DNA of 64,000 bases, taken from assembly GCF_000383475.1 (NCBI RefSeq), contig NZ_KB911460.1:186001-250000 (forward strand), read 5' to 3'. This DNA is from Microbacterium sp. 11MF (GTDB lineage: Bacteria > Actinomycetota > Actinomycetes > Actinomycetales > Microbacteriaceae). A program made the translations under genes and the position numbers. The notes under the pieces are model-generated. The model had not been told where the DNA came from. It saw only the letters and a list, made by a program, of their open reading frames with translations, and did no database searches. How positions within the stretch are numbered: the first letter of the stretch is position 1; each line of letters starts with the position of its first letter. Positions 24,972 through 33,789 of the stretch are shown here, in pieces.

Positions 24972-27080
24972 ATGACCGACACCGTCGTCCGCTCCTCCAC
25001 TCCCGCCGCCGACAAGCGCACCCCCGCCGGAGGCGCTCCGACCGCGCCGCACAGCGCCGACGAGGCGCACGAGCCCCGCATCGACATCGACGCCGTGGGC
25101 GCGATGCTCCGTGGCACCTGGGGCGAGACCCGCCTGACCGTCCGCGAGCTCCTCAAGGACCCCGCCTACTGGCGCGTCGACGGCCAGAGCGTCGCCGAGC
25201 ATCGCGAGCGCGTCATGGGTCAGGTCAGGTTGCTGGCGAAGAACAGCGGGTCCACGCGTGCGCTCCCGAAGGAGTACGGCGGCGACGAGGACAACGGTGC
25301 CAACCTCGCCGGCTTCGAGGAGCTCGTCGTCGCCGACCCGAGCATGCAGATCAAGGCGGGTGTGCAGTGGGGCCTGTTCGGCTCGGCCGTCCTGCAGCTG
25401 GGCACCAAGGAGCACCACGACAGGTGGATCCCCGACATCCGCGACGCCAAGCTCCCCGGCGCCTTCGCCATGACCGAGATCGGCCACGGGTCGGATGTCG
25501 CGGCGATCGGCACGACGGCCACGTACGACCCCGAGACCGAAGAGTTCGTCATCCACACCCCGTTCCGCGCGGCGTGGAAGGACTACCTCGGCAACGCCGC
25601 CGTCTACGGCCAGGCCGCGACCGTGTTCGCTCAGCTCATCACGAAGGGCGTGAACCACGGCGTGCACTGCTTCTTCGTCCCGATCCGCACGACCGACGGC
25701 GAGCTGCTCCCCGGCGTGCAGAGCGAGGACGACGGCGTCAAGGGCGGGCTGAACGGCATCGACAACGGCCGCCTCGCCTTCGATCACGTGCGTGTTCCCC
25801 GGACGAACCTGCTCAACCGCTACGGCGACGTCGCTCCCGACGGCACCTACTCGAGCCCGATCGAGAGCACCGGACGCCGCTTCTTCACGATGCTCGGCGC
25901 CCTCGTGCAGGGCCGTGTCTCGCTCGACGGCTCGGCCACGATCGCGTCCTCGCTCGCCCTGCACATCGCGCTGACGTACGCCAACCAGCGCCGCCAGTTC
26001 GACTCGGGCGCGGGCACCGACGAGGTCGTGCTGCTCGACTACGGCAAGCACCAGCGGCGCCTCCTGCCCCTTCTCGCCCAGAACTACGCGCAATACTTCG
26101 CGCACGACGAGCTGCTCCGCACCTTCGACGGCGTCTTCAGCGGCAGAGTCGACACCCCGGCCGAGCGGGAGAACCTCGAGACCCTCGCCGCCGCTCTCAA
26201 GCCCCTCAGCACGTGGAACGCCCTGAACACGATCCAGGAGGCCCGCGAGGCCTGCGGCGGGTCGGGCTTCATGGCCGAGAACCGCCTCGTCGGACTCCGC
26301 TCGGACCTCGACGTCTACGTGACCTTCGAGGGCGACAACAACGTCCTCCTGCAGCTCGTCGGCAAGCGTCTGCTCGCCGACTTCGCGAAGCAGTTCAAGG
26401 GGGCGGATGCCGCCACCCTCGCCAAGTTCGCGGTCGGCCAGACGGCGGGCAACATCTTCCACGGTGCGGGCCTGCGGAGGCTCGGTCAGACTGTCGCCGA
26501 CTTCGGGTCGACCGCCCGCTCGGTCGAGCTCGGTCTGCGCGCCGAACAGCAGCACGAGCTGCTCGCCGGACGCGTCGAGCAGATGGTCGCCGACATCGCG
26601 GGTGCGCTGCGCCCGGCATCCAAGCTGCCCTCCGACAAAGCTGCCGCGCTGTTCAACCAGCACCAGGCCGAGCTCATCGAAGCGGCGCGGGCGCACGGCG
26701 AACTGCTGCAGTGGGAGGCGTTCTCGGATGCCGTGAAGGGCACCGAGAACGAGAGCACGCGCCAGGTGCTCACGTGGCTGCGCGACCTCTTCGGTCTGCA
26801 CCTCATCGAGAAGCACCTCGCGTGGCACCTGATCAACGGGCGCCTGTCGACCCAGCGCGGTGCGGCGGTGTCGAAGTACATCGATCGGCTGTGCGCGCGG
26901 CTCCGGCCCCACGCGCAGGACCTCGTCGATGCGTTCGGCTTCGCCCCGGAGCACGTGCGGGCTCCCATCGCGTCGGGCGTCGAGCGTCAGCGTCAGGACG
27001 AGGCCCGCGCGCACTACGCGGACCTCGCGGCGCGCGGCGAGGCGCCTATCCCGGAGAAGTCGCTCAAGAAGAAGAAGTGA
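24972..27080 (+). CDS. Acyl-CoA oxidase/dehydrogenase family protein
   Basis: A 702-residue FAD enzyme with the peroxisomal acyl-CoA oxidase layout: helical N-terminal domain, beta domain (FAMTEIGHGSDVAAIGTTA, then HGVHCFFVPIRTTDGELLPG), helical domain and an extra C-terminal domain. The probable catalytic Glu453 is in YVTFEGDNNVLLQLVGKRLL. It carries out the first oxidation of fatty acyl-CoA beta-oxidation, in the oxidase subfamily with oxygen as acceptor. The ATG at 24972 follows AGAAAGG by eight bases; the frame is open 36 codons upstream, but that part is low-complexity. The C terminus ends in KKKK. Confidence 0.92.
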   Translation: MTDTVVRSSTPAADKRTPAGGAPTAPHSADEAHEPRIDIDAVGAMLRGTWGETRLTVRELLKDPAYWRVDGQSVAEHRERVMGQVRLLAKNSGSTRALPKEYGGDEDNGANLAGFEELVVADPSMQIKAGVQWGLFGSAVLQLGTKEHHDRWIPDIRDAKLPGAFAMTEIGHGSDVAAIGTTATYDPETEEFVIHTPFRAAWKDYLGNAAVYGQAATVFAQLITKGVNHGVHCFFVPIRTTDGELLPGVQSEDDGVKGGLNGIDNGRLAFDHVRVPRTNLLNRYGDVAPDGTYSSPIESTGRRFFTMLGALVQGRVSLDGSATIASSLALHIALTYANQRRQFDSGAGTDEVVLLDYGKHQRRLLPLLAQNYAQYFAHDELLRTFDGVFSGRVDTPAERENLETLAAALKPLSTWNALNTIQEAREACGGSGFMAENRLVGLRSDLDVYVTFEGDNNVLLQLVGKRLLADFAKQFKGADAATLAKFAVGQTAGNIFHGAGLRRLGQTVADFGSTARSVELGLRAEQQHELLAGRVEQMVADIAGALRPASKLPSDKAAALFNQHQAELIEAARAHGELLQWEAFSDAVKGTENESTRQVLTWLRDLFGLHLIEKHLAWHLINGRLSTQRGAAVSKYIDRLCARLRPHAQDLVDAFGFAPEHVRAPIASGVERQRQDEARAHYADLAARGEAPIPEKSLKKKK

Positions 27081-27097
27081 GCGTCGGAGGCCGTCGG

Positions 27098-27103
27098 TAG
27101 CCT
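27098..27103 (+). promoter_or_regulatory. Putative -10 box TAGCCT of a leaderless promoter for the DNA glycosylase gene
   Basis: TAGCCT ends six bases before the GTG at 27110, supporting that start over the in-frame ATG at 27116. There is no Shine-Dalgarno sequence. Confidence 0.5.
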
Positions 27104-27109
27104 GAGCGC

Positions 27110-27679
27110 GTGGACATGCGACTCGGGCCCGACGGCCTCCTTCGTTGCGGCTGGGTCGGGGACGACGCCGAGTATCGGAGATACCACGACGAGGAGTGGG
27201 GCCGCCCGCTGCGCGGCGATCGCGCTCTCTTCGAGAAGATGAGCCTCGAAGGGTTCCAGGCGGGGCTCTCGTGGATCACGATCCTCCGCAAGCGCCCGCG
27301 CTTCCGCGAGGTGTTCGCCGGCTTCGAGCCCGCGACCGTGGCCGCCTTCGACGAGTCCGACGTCGAGCGGCTCATGGGTGACGCGGGCATCATCCGCAAT
27401 CGGGCGAAGATCCTCGCCACCATCGGCAACGCGCGGCTCGTCACCGAGATGGCCCCCGGCGAGCTCGACGCGTTCATGTGGTCGTTCGCCCCGGCATCCC
27501 ATCGCCGGCCGTCCTCATTCGCCGAGGTCCCCGCAACGACGACGGAGTCCGACGCGATGTCCCAGGCCCTCCGCAAGAGGGGATTCCGATTCGTCGGCTC
27601 CACGACGATGTACGCGCTCATGCAGTCCTCGGGCATGGTCGACGACCACGTCGTCGGATGCCACCGCGCCGCAGACTGA
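27110..27679 (+). CDS. tag: DNA-3-methyladenine glycosylase I
   Basis: A 189-residue base-excision repair enzyme that removes 3-methyladenine. Family landmarks: RCGWVGDDAEYRRYHDEEWG with the zinc-snap Cys and His, EGFQAGLSWITILRKRPRFR, and the C-terminal FVGSTTMYALMQSSGMVDDH followed by VVGCH, which gives the remaining zinc His and Cys. It is monocistronic on the evidence of its own -10 box and the gap to the next gene. Confidence 0.95.
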   Translation: MDMRLGPDGLLRCGWVGDDAEYRRYHDEEWGRPLRGDRALFEKMSLEGFQAGLSWITILRKRPRFREVFAGFEPATVAAFDESDVERLMGDAGIIRNRAKILATIGNARLVTEMAPGELDAFMWSFAPASHRRPSSFAEVPATTTESDAMSQALRKRGFRFVGSTTMYALMQSSGMVDDHVVGCHRAAD

Positions 27680-27693
27680 CGACGTTGCAGAAG

Positions 27694-27709
27694 TGGGGAG
27701 GAGTCCCCA
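27694..27709. promoter_or_regulatory. Palindrome TGGGGA-GGAG-TCCCCA, copy A of a shared operator-like site
   Basis: A 16-bp palindrome with 6-base arms, 50 bases upstream of the small helical protein gene. The same arms with a different 4-base centre occur at 33645-33660 in front of the giant Ig/FN3 gene. Two copies placed upstream of two membrane/secretion-type loci suggest one dimeric regulator. The identity of the regulator is unknown. Confidence 0.6.
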
Positions 27710-27759
27710 TGGGCGACTCCGCGTCGAATCGGTAGCGTCGATGCCGATCGGGGGTGACG

Positions 27760-28035
27760 ATGAGCGACGTGCAGTTGGACCTGGCGGAGTTGGCCGCAGC
27801 CAGGGACCGCGCGATCGCCGCATACGACACCTTCTCGTCGGCGGATGCGGTGAGCGGGGACCTCGCCGACCTCACCGGCGAGGCACGGCTGGCGGGCAAG
27901 GTCCGAGACTTCGCGGCGAACTGGGACTACAACCGCGGAAAGCTCGAAGACCAGCTCGTCACCGTCCGCGATCTGCTCACGGCGATCGTCGACTCCTTCA
28001 CGGAGCTCGACGCAGAGGGGGGACGCCAGCCGTGA
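27760..28035 (+). CDS. Small helical EspC/Esx-like protein
   Basis: A 91-residue, almost wholly helical acidic protein with no signal peptide, size and profile like the EspC/WXG100-type partners of type VII secretion. A Trp appears mid-protein (FAANWDYNRGKLEDQ), but not the strict W-x-G turn, so membership is inferred from size, helicity and neighbour. The ATG at 27760 has a G-rich site (GGGGG) seven bases upstream; a GTG two codons earlier is possible. Its stop overlaps the start of the next gene as GTGA, so the pair is coupled, as is common for Esx partners and their effectors. Confidence 0.72.
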   Translation: MSDVQLDLAELAAARDRAIAAYDTFSSADAVSGDLADLTGEARLAGKVRDFAANWDYNRGKLEDQLVTVRDLLTAIVDSFTELDAEGGRQP

Positions 28036-29615
28036 GCGCGTTGTCGGTGGAGTTCGAGGACCTCTTCGACGGCCGTCCTGACGACCTCGAGGGTCGGGCT
28101 CGGGACCTGGGCCGGACCGCCGAGGCGATCGCCTCGGCGGCACTCGCGCTCCGAAACCTCGTGCAGCAGCAGCACAGTCTGTCGACGGATGCCGCGGGCA
28201 CTGCCTCGAGCGAGGCTGCCGCCGGACTGCAACGCGCGCAGGATCGATATCAGGGGACATCGACTGCGCTCGTGACCTACGCGGTGGAGTTGGGGGACAT
28301 CCAGCGCGTGGCGCGCGCGGCCATCGAGGAGGGTGACGCGCACCTCAGTCAGATCCCGCTGCAGGAGGCGGAGATCCACGACCTCGAGAACGCGCTCACG
28401 CTCGCCATCGCGAAGGGCGAGTCGACGAGCACCATCGAGGACCGCCTGGGGGAGGCGCGCTCGGCTCTCAGCACCGCGATGGGGGGCGCCGAGGATGCAC
28501 GACAGGCCCTCAACTCGGCGCGGCGGCGACTGTGGGACGCCGCCGACCGCGCCGGCGAACAGATATCCACGGCGATCGAAGAGGGCGCCGACTCGTTCGG
28601 CGACAACTGGAACCAGTTCTGGGAGGGCGTCGGCGAGGTGTTCGCCATCGTCCGGGACTGGGCCGAAGGGGTGCTCGCGGCGATCGTCTTCGAGCTGGCG
28701 GAGCTGGTCAGCGCTCTCGTCTCGGCCGCGGTCGTCACGGTGATGATCCTCGTCGGCGTGCTGGTGCTCGGCTTCGTCTACCTGACGCTGGGCGGCGCGG
28801 GCCTGCTCCTGCTCATCGCTCTCGTCTCGGCATCCCTCATATCGATGGCGATCCGCGAGCTCATGGCGTCACCGGTCGTGCAGCGCACGGACCGCTTCGA
28901 GGTGTCCGACGACCTCGAAGCCCGCGACTACCGCGACCTGTTCGGCGAACTGGCCGCGCAGGACGGTGCCGGCGGCGAGGAGTACACCGAAATCCGGGTC
29001 GTCGCGGTGCGTGACGGATCCGGCGAGATCGTCGCCTGGCGTGTCCAGCTGCCGAGCACACAGCAGTGGTCGCCCTCCAACACCGACGGAGCGCTCAACG
29101 ACCTCCGCACCGACGTGATGCTGTCGATGTTCCCCGAGCTGCAGACGCAGTACGAGCAGGCGGCCTGGCAGGCGATGACGGATGCCGGTGTCTTCCAGAG
29201 CGACGCCCCGATCATGTTCGCCGGGTGGTCGCTGGGCGGGATGATGGCGGGCGAGATGGCGACGGATCCGCGGGTGTCGGACCGTGTCGAGTCCGTCGTG
29301 ACGGCAGGCTCGGCGATCGACAAGCACTACAGCGACATGCCTCCCGACGTCCGTGTGACGCAGTTCAACAACGGCATCGATCCGGTGCACACGCTCGAGT
29401 TCTTCGGGCTCGGCATCGAGGACTACGTCCGGCTGGACCAGGACTGGCAGACGTACCGGCCTCTCAGCTGGCCGATGCACGATGCCACGATGTACGGCGA
29501 TGCCGCCGAGCGGTATCTGCCCGAACCACGGCCCGGGGACGACATCTTCTTCGCGGGTGCGGGAGACTCGGGCAGCGAAGAGGTCTACGTCGCCGAGTAC
29601 ACCCGAGGATCGTGA
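28032..29615 (+). CDS. Coiled-coil / membrane / alpha-beta hydrolase protein
   Basis: A 527-residue three-part protein. Residues 1-185 are helical and coiled-coil-like (LXG/Esx-like in composition). Two strongly hydrophobic segments follow (about 215-280). From about 290 an alpha/beta-hydrolase fold has the nucleophile elbow GWSLGG (residues about 397-402) in IMFAGWSLGGMMAGEMA, with a later Asp (FNNGIDPVHTLE) and His (WPMHDATMYGD) that could complete a triad. A lipase or esterase acting outside or at the membrane is plausible; no family name is certain. It is coupled to the upstream small helical gene. Its last codons lie inside a 70-bp tandem duplication. Confidence 0.8.
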   Translation: MSALSVEFEDLFDGRPDDLEGRARDLGRTAEAIASAALALRNLVQQQHSLSTDAAGTASSEAAAGLQRAQDRYQGTSTALVTYAVELGDIQRVARAAIEEGDAHLSQIPLQEAEIHDLENALTLAIAKGESTSTIEDRLGEARSALSTAMGGAEDARQALNSARRRLWDAADRAGEQISTAIEEGADSFGDNWNQFWEGVGEVFAIVRDWAEGVLAAIVFELAELVSALVSAAVVTVMILVGVLVLGFVYLTLGGAGLLLLIALVSASLISMAIRELMASPVVQRTDRFEVSDDLEARDYRDLFGELAAQDGAGGEEYTEIRVVAVRDGSGEIVAWRVQLPSTQQWSPSNTDGALNDLRTDVMLSMFPELQTQYEQAAWQAMTDAGVFQSDAPIMFAGWSLGGMMAGEMATDPRVSDRVESVVTAGSAIDKHYSDMPPDVRVTQFNNGIDPVHTLEFFGLGIEDYVRLDQDWQTYRPLSWPMHDATMYGDAAERYLPEPRPGDDIFFAGAGDSGSEEVYVAEYTRGS

Positions 29616-29733
29616 GGTTCGCATGCCCCGTCAGCGCCGCCCCCTGACCGTGTTCACCGTCGCCGAGTACACCCGAGGATCGTGAGGTTCGCATGCCCCG
29701 TCAGCGCCGCCCCCTGACCGTGTTCACCGTCGC
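29588..29733 (+). repeat. Perfect 70-bp tandem duplication across a gene junction
   Basis: Bases 29588-29657 are repeated exactly at 29658-29727, with six more matching bases (CGTCGC) to 29733. The unit contains the hydrolase C-terminal codons (VAEYTRGS, stop) and the first codons of the lipoprotein (MPRQRRPLTVFTV). CGTCGC occurs at both ends, so slippage or recombination at a 6-base microhomology is a simple origin. The duplication leaves both genes intact but adds a 20-codon chimeric open frame (29623-29685). Confidence 0.9.
29623..29685 (+). other. 20-codon chimeric mini-ORF created by the duplication
   Basis: The first copy of the lipoprotein start codon now reads MPRQRRPLTVFTV and then runs into the duplicated hydrolase tail AEYTRGS and a stop. 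If the upstream message is translated from here it makes a short fusion peptide and ends eight bases before the true lipoprotein start. It is probably a by-product of the duplication and not a functional gene, but it could alter coupling. Confidence 0.6.
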
Positions 29734-30178
29734 GGCGATCACGCTCTGCGCCGGAGCGCTCGGCCTCTCCGGATGCGCCGCATCCGCGGACCCCGACACC
29801 GCGGGACTCGAAAGCGAGCTCGCGTCGGTCGGGGGAGTCAACGGTGCGTTCGTGTGGACGACGCATCCGAACGCACCGTGGGTAACCCGCGTGCAGGTGA
29901 TGCTGTTCCTCGACGACCCCTCGGATGCCGGAGTCGTCGACGCCGTGCGCGCCGCCGCCCCCGTCCTGGCGGCCGATGATGCCGTCGCCGACGCGGATGC
30001 CGTGGCGCTGACGTTCATCGACGGCCAGCGAGGCGACTACACGGCCCGCGGTGAGGCGAACCGCGACGTCATCGGCCTCGCGCCCGAGATCGCGACCACC
30101 CTCGGTGTGACCGATGCCGGCAAGCGTCAGCTGCTCGTCTCGCCGGACGAACTGCGGGCGCTCGCCGGCACGGAGTGA
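29693..30178 (+). CDS. Hypothetical lipoprotein
   Basis: A 161-residue predicted lipoprotein: a basic start (MPRQRRP), a hydrophobic stretch and lipobox LSGC near residue 28, then a soluble alpha/beta-looking domain with GAFVWTTHPNAPWVTRVQVM. No family recognised. It belongs to the same unit as the hydrolase, and its stop overlaps the next start as GTGA. A chaperone, immunity or anchoring role for the hydrolase is possible by position only. Confidence 0.78.
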   Translation: MPRQRRPLTVFTVAAITLCAGALGLSGCAASADPDTAGLESELASVGGVNGAFVWTTHPNAPWVTRVQVMLFLDDPSDAGVVDAVRAAAPVLAADDAVADADAVALTFIDGQRGDYTARGEANRDVIGLAPEIATTLGVTDAGKRQLLVSPDELRALAGTE

Positions 30179-30825
30179 GCGTGATGGCACGGCTGGCCTT
30201 CGCTCTGCCGGGGACCTGGCTCGCGATCGATCCGCGAGACGAAGAAGCATCCTTCGACCGAGTGGATGCCGCGGTCCGCGACGTCGTGGGAGTCGCGGAC
30301 GATGCCGCCGCGGCCCGTCGGCGGCTGCGCGATCAGCTCCGGACTGTGGTCGGGTCGGCCCGGGCGTCGGATGCGCAGGGCGTCTTCCTCTGCCTCGAGG
30401 TCGCGCCGGGGGTGCGGTTGCCCGCGACGCTTACGGTGCACGCGCCCTCGGCGATGTCCATGACCCCCGCGATCGGCACCGCGTCGGCCGCCGTGCTCGA
30501 CACCCTTCATCGCAGCCTCCAGACGCTGGAGGTGGCGGGGATCGACACCGCCGTTCGCGTACCGGCGCCCGACGGGGGAGCGCTGCGGATCCACCGGCGG
30601 GTCGACGAGACGGTCGACGGCGCGCCCGTCGAGGCGCCGCCCGTCGAGACGCCAGTGCAGCGGCTCGAGGTCGATTACTGGTTCGCCGTCCCCGGCTCCA
30701 AGCGCGTCGTGCTCGCGAGCTTCGCGGCGCCGCTCGGCCACCTGCACGACGCGATGCTGAACCTTTTCGACTCGATCGCCGCGGCCGCGAGGTTCGAGTC
30801 CGGCGCGCCGAGTCTTGCCCCGTGA
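30175..30825 (+). CDS. Hypothetical protein of the hydrolase/lipoprotein locus
   Basis: A 216-residue soluble protein, no signal peptide. It opens MARLAFALPGTWLAIDP, has a central Val/Pro-rich section (VEAPPVETPVQRLEVDYW) and ends with VVLASFAAPLGHLHDAMLNL followed by FDSIAAAARF, a pattern recalling LpqN-like or ESX-accessory proteins, but not enough for a family call. The GTG at 30175 overlaps the lipoprotein stop; an ATG at 30184 is the alternative. It is the last gene of the four-gene unit. Confidence 0.75.
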   Translation: MSVMARLAFALPGTWLAIDPRDEEASFDRVDAAVRDVVGVADDAAAARRRLRDQLRTVVGSARASDAQGVFLCLEVAPGVRLPATLTVHAPSAMSMTPAIGTASAAVLDTLHRSLQTLEVAGIDTAVRVPAPDGGALRIHRRVDETVDGAPVEAPPVETPVQRLEVDYWFAVPGSKRVVLASFAAPLGHLHDAMLNLFDSIAAAARFESGAPSLAP

Positions 30826-30870
30826 GGTCTGCTCCCGGGATCATGTGGAGACGGCGACCGGGAGGCAGAC

Positions 30871-31311
30871 ATGACGGGGTACGAGATCACCGAGATCGGC
30901 GGGCTCGACCAGTGGCGCGACCACTTCGGCGGCTTCGCGCCGGCGCGCTCGCGTGACGGTCGACGCGTCGTCGATCACGAGCTGGCGATGCAGTACATCG
31001 GGTTGACCGCCAACGCCCTCGAACCGGGGGAGCAGGCCGGCTACTGGCACACCCACTCCGAGGTCGAGGAGCTCTACGTCTTCCTCCAGGGTCGGGGTCA
31101 GATGGGACTCGACGACGACCTCGTCGAGGTCGGTCCAGGCTCCGTCGTCCGGGTCGGCCAGGGCGTGTGGCGCACGTGGCGCGCCCACCCCGAGAGCCCC
31201 GGTCAGCTCCGCTGGCTGTGCATCCGCGCCGGCGGGGAGGAGCTCCCCGAGGTGCCGTCGGATTCGACGCGGGCCGAGCGGCCGATGCCGTGGTCCGCGC
31301 CGGAGGCGTGA
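30871..31311 (+). CDS. Cupin domain protein
   Basis: A 146-residue single-domain cupin: LEPGEQAGYWHTHSEVEELY gives the first cupin motif with two His and a Glu for the metal, and GPGSVVRVGQGVWRTWRAHP the second. Enzymatic role unknown. The ribosome site GGGAGG precedes the ATG by six bases. It is followed after three bases by the UvrA-like gene, so the two are probably co-expressed. Confidence 0.88.
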   Translation: MTGYEITEIGGLDQWRDHFGGFAPARSRDGRRVVDHELAMQYIGLTANALEPGEQAGYWHTHSEVEELYVFLQGRGQMGLDDDLVEVGPGSVVRVGQGVWRTWRAHPESPGQLRWLCIRAGGEELPEVPSDSTRAERPMPWSAPEA

Positions 31312-31314
31312 GCC

Positions 31315-33610
31315 GTGGCATCCGATCGTCACGTCGCGGACGCGCACGACGTCATCCGCGTCGTCGGGGCGCGTGAGAACAACCTCAAGGACGTCGACGT
31401 CGAGATCCCCAAGCGACGCCTGACGGTGTTCACCGGGGTGAGCGGCTCGGGCAAGTCCTCGCTCGTGTTCGGCACGATCGCCGTCGAGTCCCAGCGCCTC
31501 ATCAACGAGACGTACCCGACCTTCGTGCAGCAGTTCATGGCGCAGCTGAGCCGCCCCGACGTCGACGGACTCGAGAACATCAGTCCCGCGATCATCGTCG
31601 ACCAGGAGCGCATGGGGGCCAACGCGCGGTCGACGGTCGGCACCGTGACCGACGCCTACGCCATGCTCCGCCTGCTCTTCAGCCGCCTCGGCGAGCCGCA
31701 CATCGGATCGCCGCAGGCCTTCTCGTTCAACATCCCCTCCGCGCCGGGATCCGACACCGTCACCGGTGGCATGTGCCCGCGCTGCGAGGGGCTCGGCGAG
31801 GTGAGCGACGTCGACCTCGACGAACTCTTCGACAGCTCGAAGTCCCTGTCGGAAGGCGCGATCACCGTGCCCGGCTACAACGTGGACGGCTGGATGGTGC
31901 GCATCTTCACCGAGTCCGGGTTCCTGGATGCCGCCAAACCGATCGCGTCGTATTCGCCACAGGAGCGCGCGGACTTCCTCTACAAGGAGCCCACCAAGGT
32001 GAAGCTCCAGAACATGAACATGACCTACGAGGGTCTCGTTCCGAAGATCACGAAGTCGTTCCTGCAGAAGGATCGCGAGGCTCTGCAGCCGCACGTCCGT
32101 GCGTTCGTCGATCGGGCGGTCAAGTTCCTGCCGTGCCCGGAGTGCGGCGGCAGCCGTCTCAACGCCGGCGCCCGCTCGTCGAAGATCGGTGGGGTCCACA
32201 TCGCCGAGGTCTCCGCGATGCAGATCACCGATCTGTCGGCCTGGCTCGACAGCGTCGACCCGACGGGTCGGTCCGCTGCTGTCGTCGCTCAAACGGGTCA
32301 TCGCCTCGTTCATCGACATCGGCCTCGGCTACCTGTCGCTCGACCGCTCGTCGGGGACGCTGTCGGGCGGCGAGGCGCAGCGCACGAAGATGATCCGTCA
32401 TCTCGGTTCCGCGCTGACCGACGTGACCTATGTCTTCGACGAGCCCACCGCGGGCCTTCACCCGCACGACATCCAGCGGATGAACGCCCTGCTCCTGCTG
32501 CTGCGCGACAAGGGCAACACCGTGCTCGTCGTCGAGCACAAGCCCGAGGTCATCGCGATCGCCGACCACGTCGTCGACCTGGGACCGCAGGCGGGCTCGC
32601 GCGGCGGGCAGATCATGTACAAGGGGGATGTCGCGGGTCTCCGCGCCTCGGACACGCTCACGGGCCGGCACCTCGACCACCGCGCGGCGCTGAAATCGAG
32701 CACGCGCACCGCGACCGGCTCGCTGCCGATCTGCGGTGCGACCCAGCACAACCTCACGGGCGTCGACGTCGACATCCCGCTCGGCGTGCTGACCGTCGTC
32801 ACGGGTGTCGCCGGCTCGGGCAAGTCGTCCCTCATCCACGGGAACGTCCCCGCGTTCGATGACGTCGTCGTCGTCGACCAATCGCCCATCAAGGGTTCGC
32901 GCCGGTCGAGCCCCGCGACGTACACCGGCGTGCTCGACGCGATCCGGACCGCGTTCGCCAAGGCCAACGGCGTGAAGGCCTCGCTGTTCAGCGCGAACTC
33001 CGAGGGCGCCTGCCCCGCGTGCAAGGGGCTCGGCGTGATCATCACGAACCTCGGCTACACCCAGAGCGTCGAGACGCGCTGCGAGGTGTGCGACGGCTCC
33101 GGGTTCAGCGACGCCGTCCTGGAGTACACCCTCGACGGCAAGAACATCGCCGAGGTCCTCGCGATGTCGGCCGAGGAGGCCCACGGCTTCACGACGGGGT
33201 CGGCCAAGACGACGCTCGCCCGGATGGTCGACGTCGGCCTCGGCTACATCACGCTCGGTCAGGCGCTCAACACCCTCTCCGGAGGCGAGCGCCAGCGGCT
33301 GAAGCTCGCGATCGCCATGGCGAAGAAGGGGGCGGTGTATGTCCTCGACGAGCCGACCACGGGTCTGCACCTCGCCGACGTCGACAACCTGCTGTCGCTT
33401 CTCGACCGATTGGTGGATGCCGGCAACTCCGTCATCGTCATCGAGCACCATCAGGCGGTCATGGCGCACGCCGACCACCTCATCGACCTCGGTCCGGGCG
33501 CGGGACGGGACGGCGGACGGGTCGTGTTCGAAGGGACGCCGGCGGCACTGGTGAAGGAGCGGTCGACGCTGACGGGAGAGCACCTCGCACGGTACGTCGG
33601 CGCGGTCTGA
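31315..33610 (+). pseudogene. UvrA-like ABC ATPase interrupted by a +1 frameshift
   Basis: Two frames together encode one UvrA-family protein of about 764 residues, a UvrA2/drug-resistance-type paralogue shorter than housekeeping UvrA (about 950). Frame one (31315 to about 32264): Walker A GVSGSGKSSLVF and CxxC pairs CPRC and CPEC. Frame two: LSGGEAQR, FDEPTAGLHPHD, second Walker A GVAGSGKSSLIH, CPACKG, LSGGERQRLKLA and LDEPTTGLHLAD. Removing one G from the GGG at 32265-32267 restores a continuous protein (...VDPTVGPLLSSLKRV...). Both halves are otherwise intact, so this is either a very recent mutation or a sequencing error. Confidence 0.87.
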
Positions 33611-33644
33611 ACCGCCTCGGCACGGCCGAACCCACGAGCATAGA

Positions 33645-33660
33645 TGGGGAGAACTCCCCA
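33645..33660. promoter_or_regulatory. Palindrome TGGGGA-GAAC-TCCCCA, copy B of a shared operator-like site
   Basis: Identical arms to the site at 27694-27709, here 130 bases before the giant Ig/FN3 gene and followed by a possible -10 TAGTCT (33694-33699). It lies between the UvrA-like stop and the operon start, so it most likely serves the PFNA-type operon. Confidence 0.6.
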
Positions 33661-33789
33661 CGTCACGCGCTCGCCCGATATTCGTCTCTCGCTTAGTCTT
33701 TATGGCGTCCACACGCCGTGGCAGTCGGTCTTCTCACCGGCCGCCACGGTTCTGCATGCATGACTGCCTCGGGGGAAGTCAGAACACTC

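Noticed and set aside
33716..33749. Inverted repeat CCGTGGC...GCCACGG before the giant gene as a terminator or riboswitch
   Set aside because: Seven-base arms with a 20-base loop are easily found by chance at this GC content, and no known riboswitch features are present.
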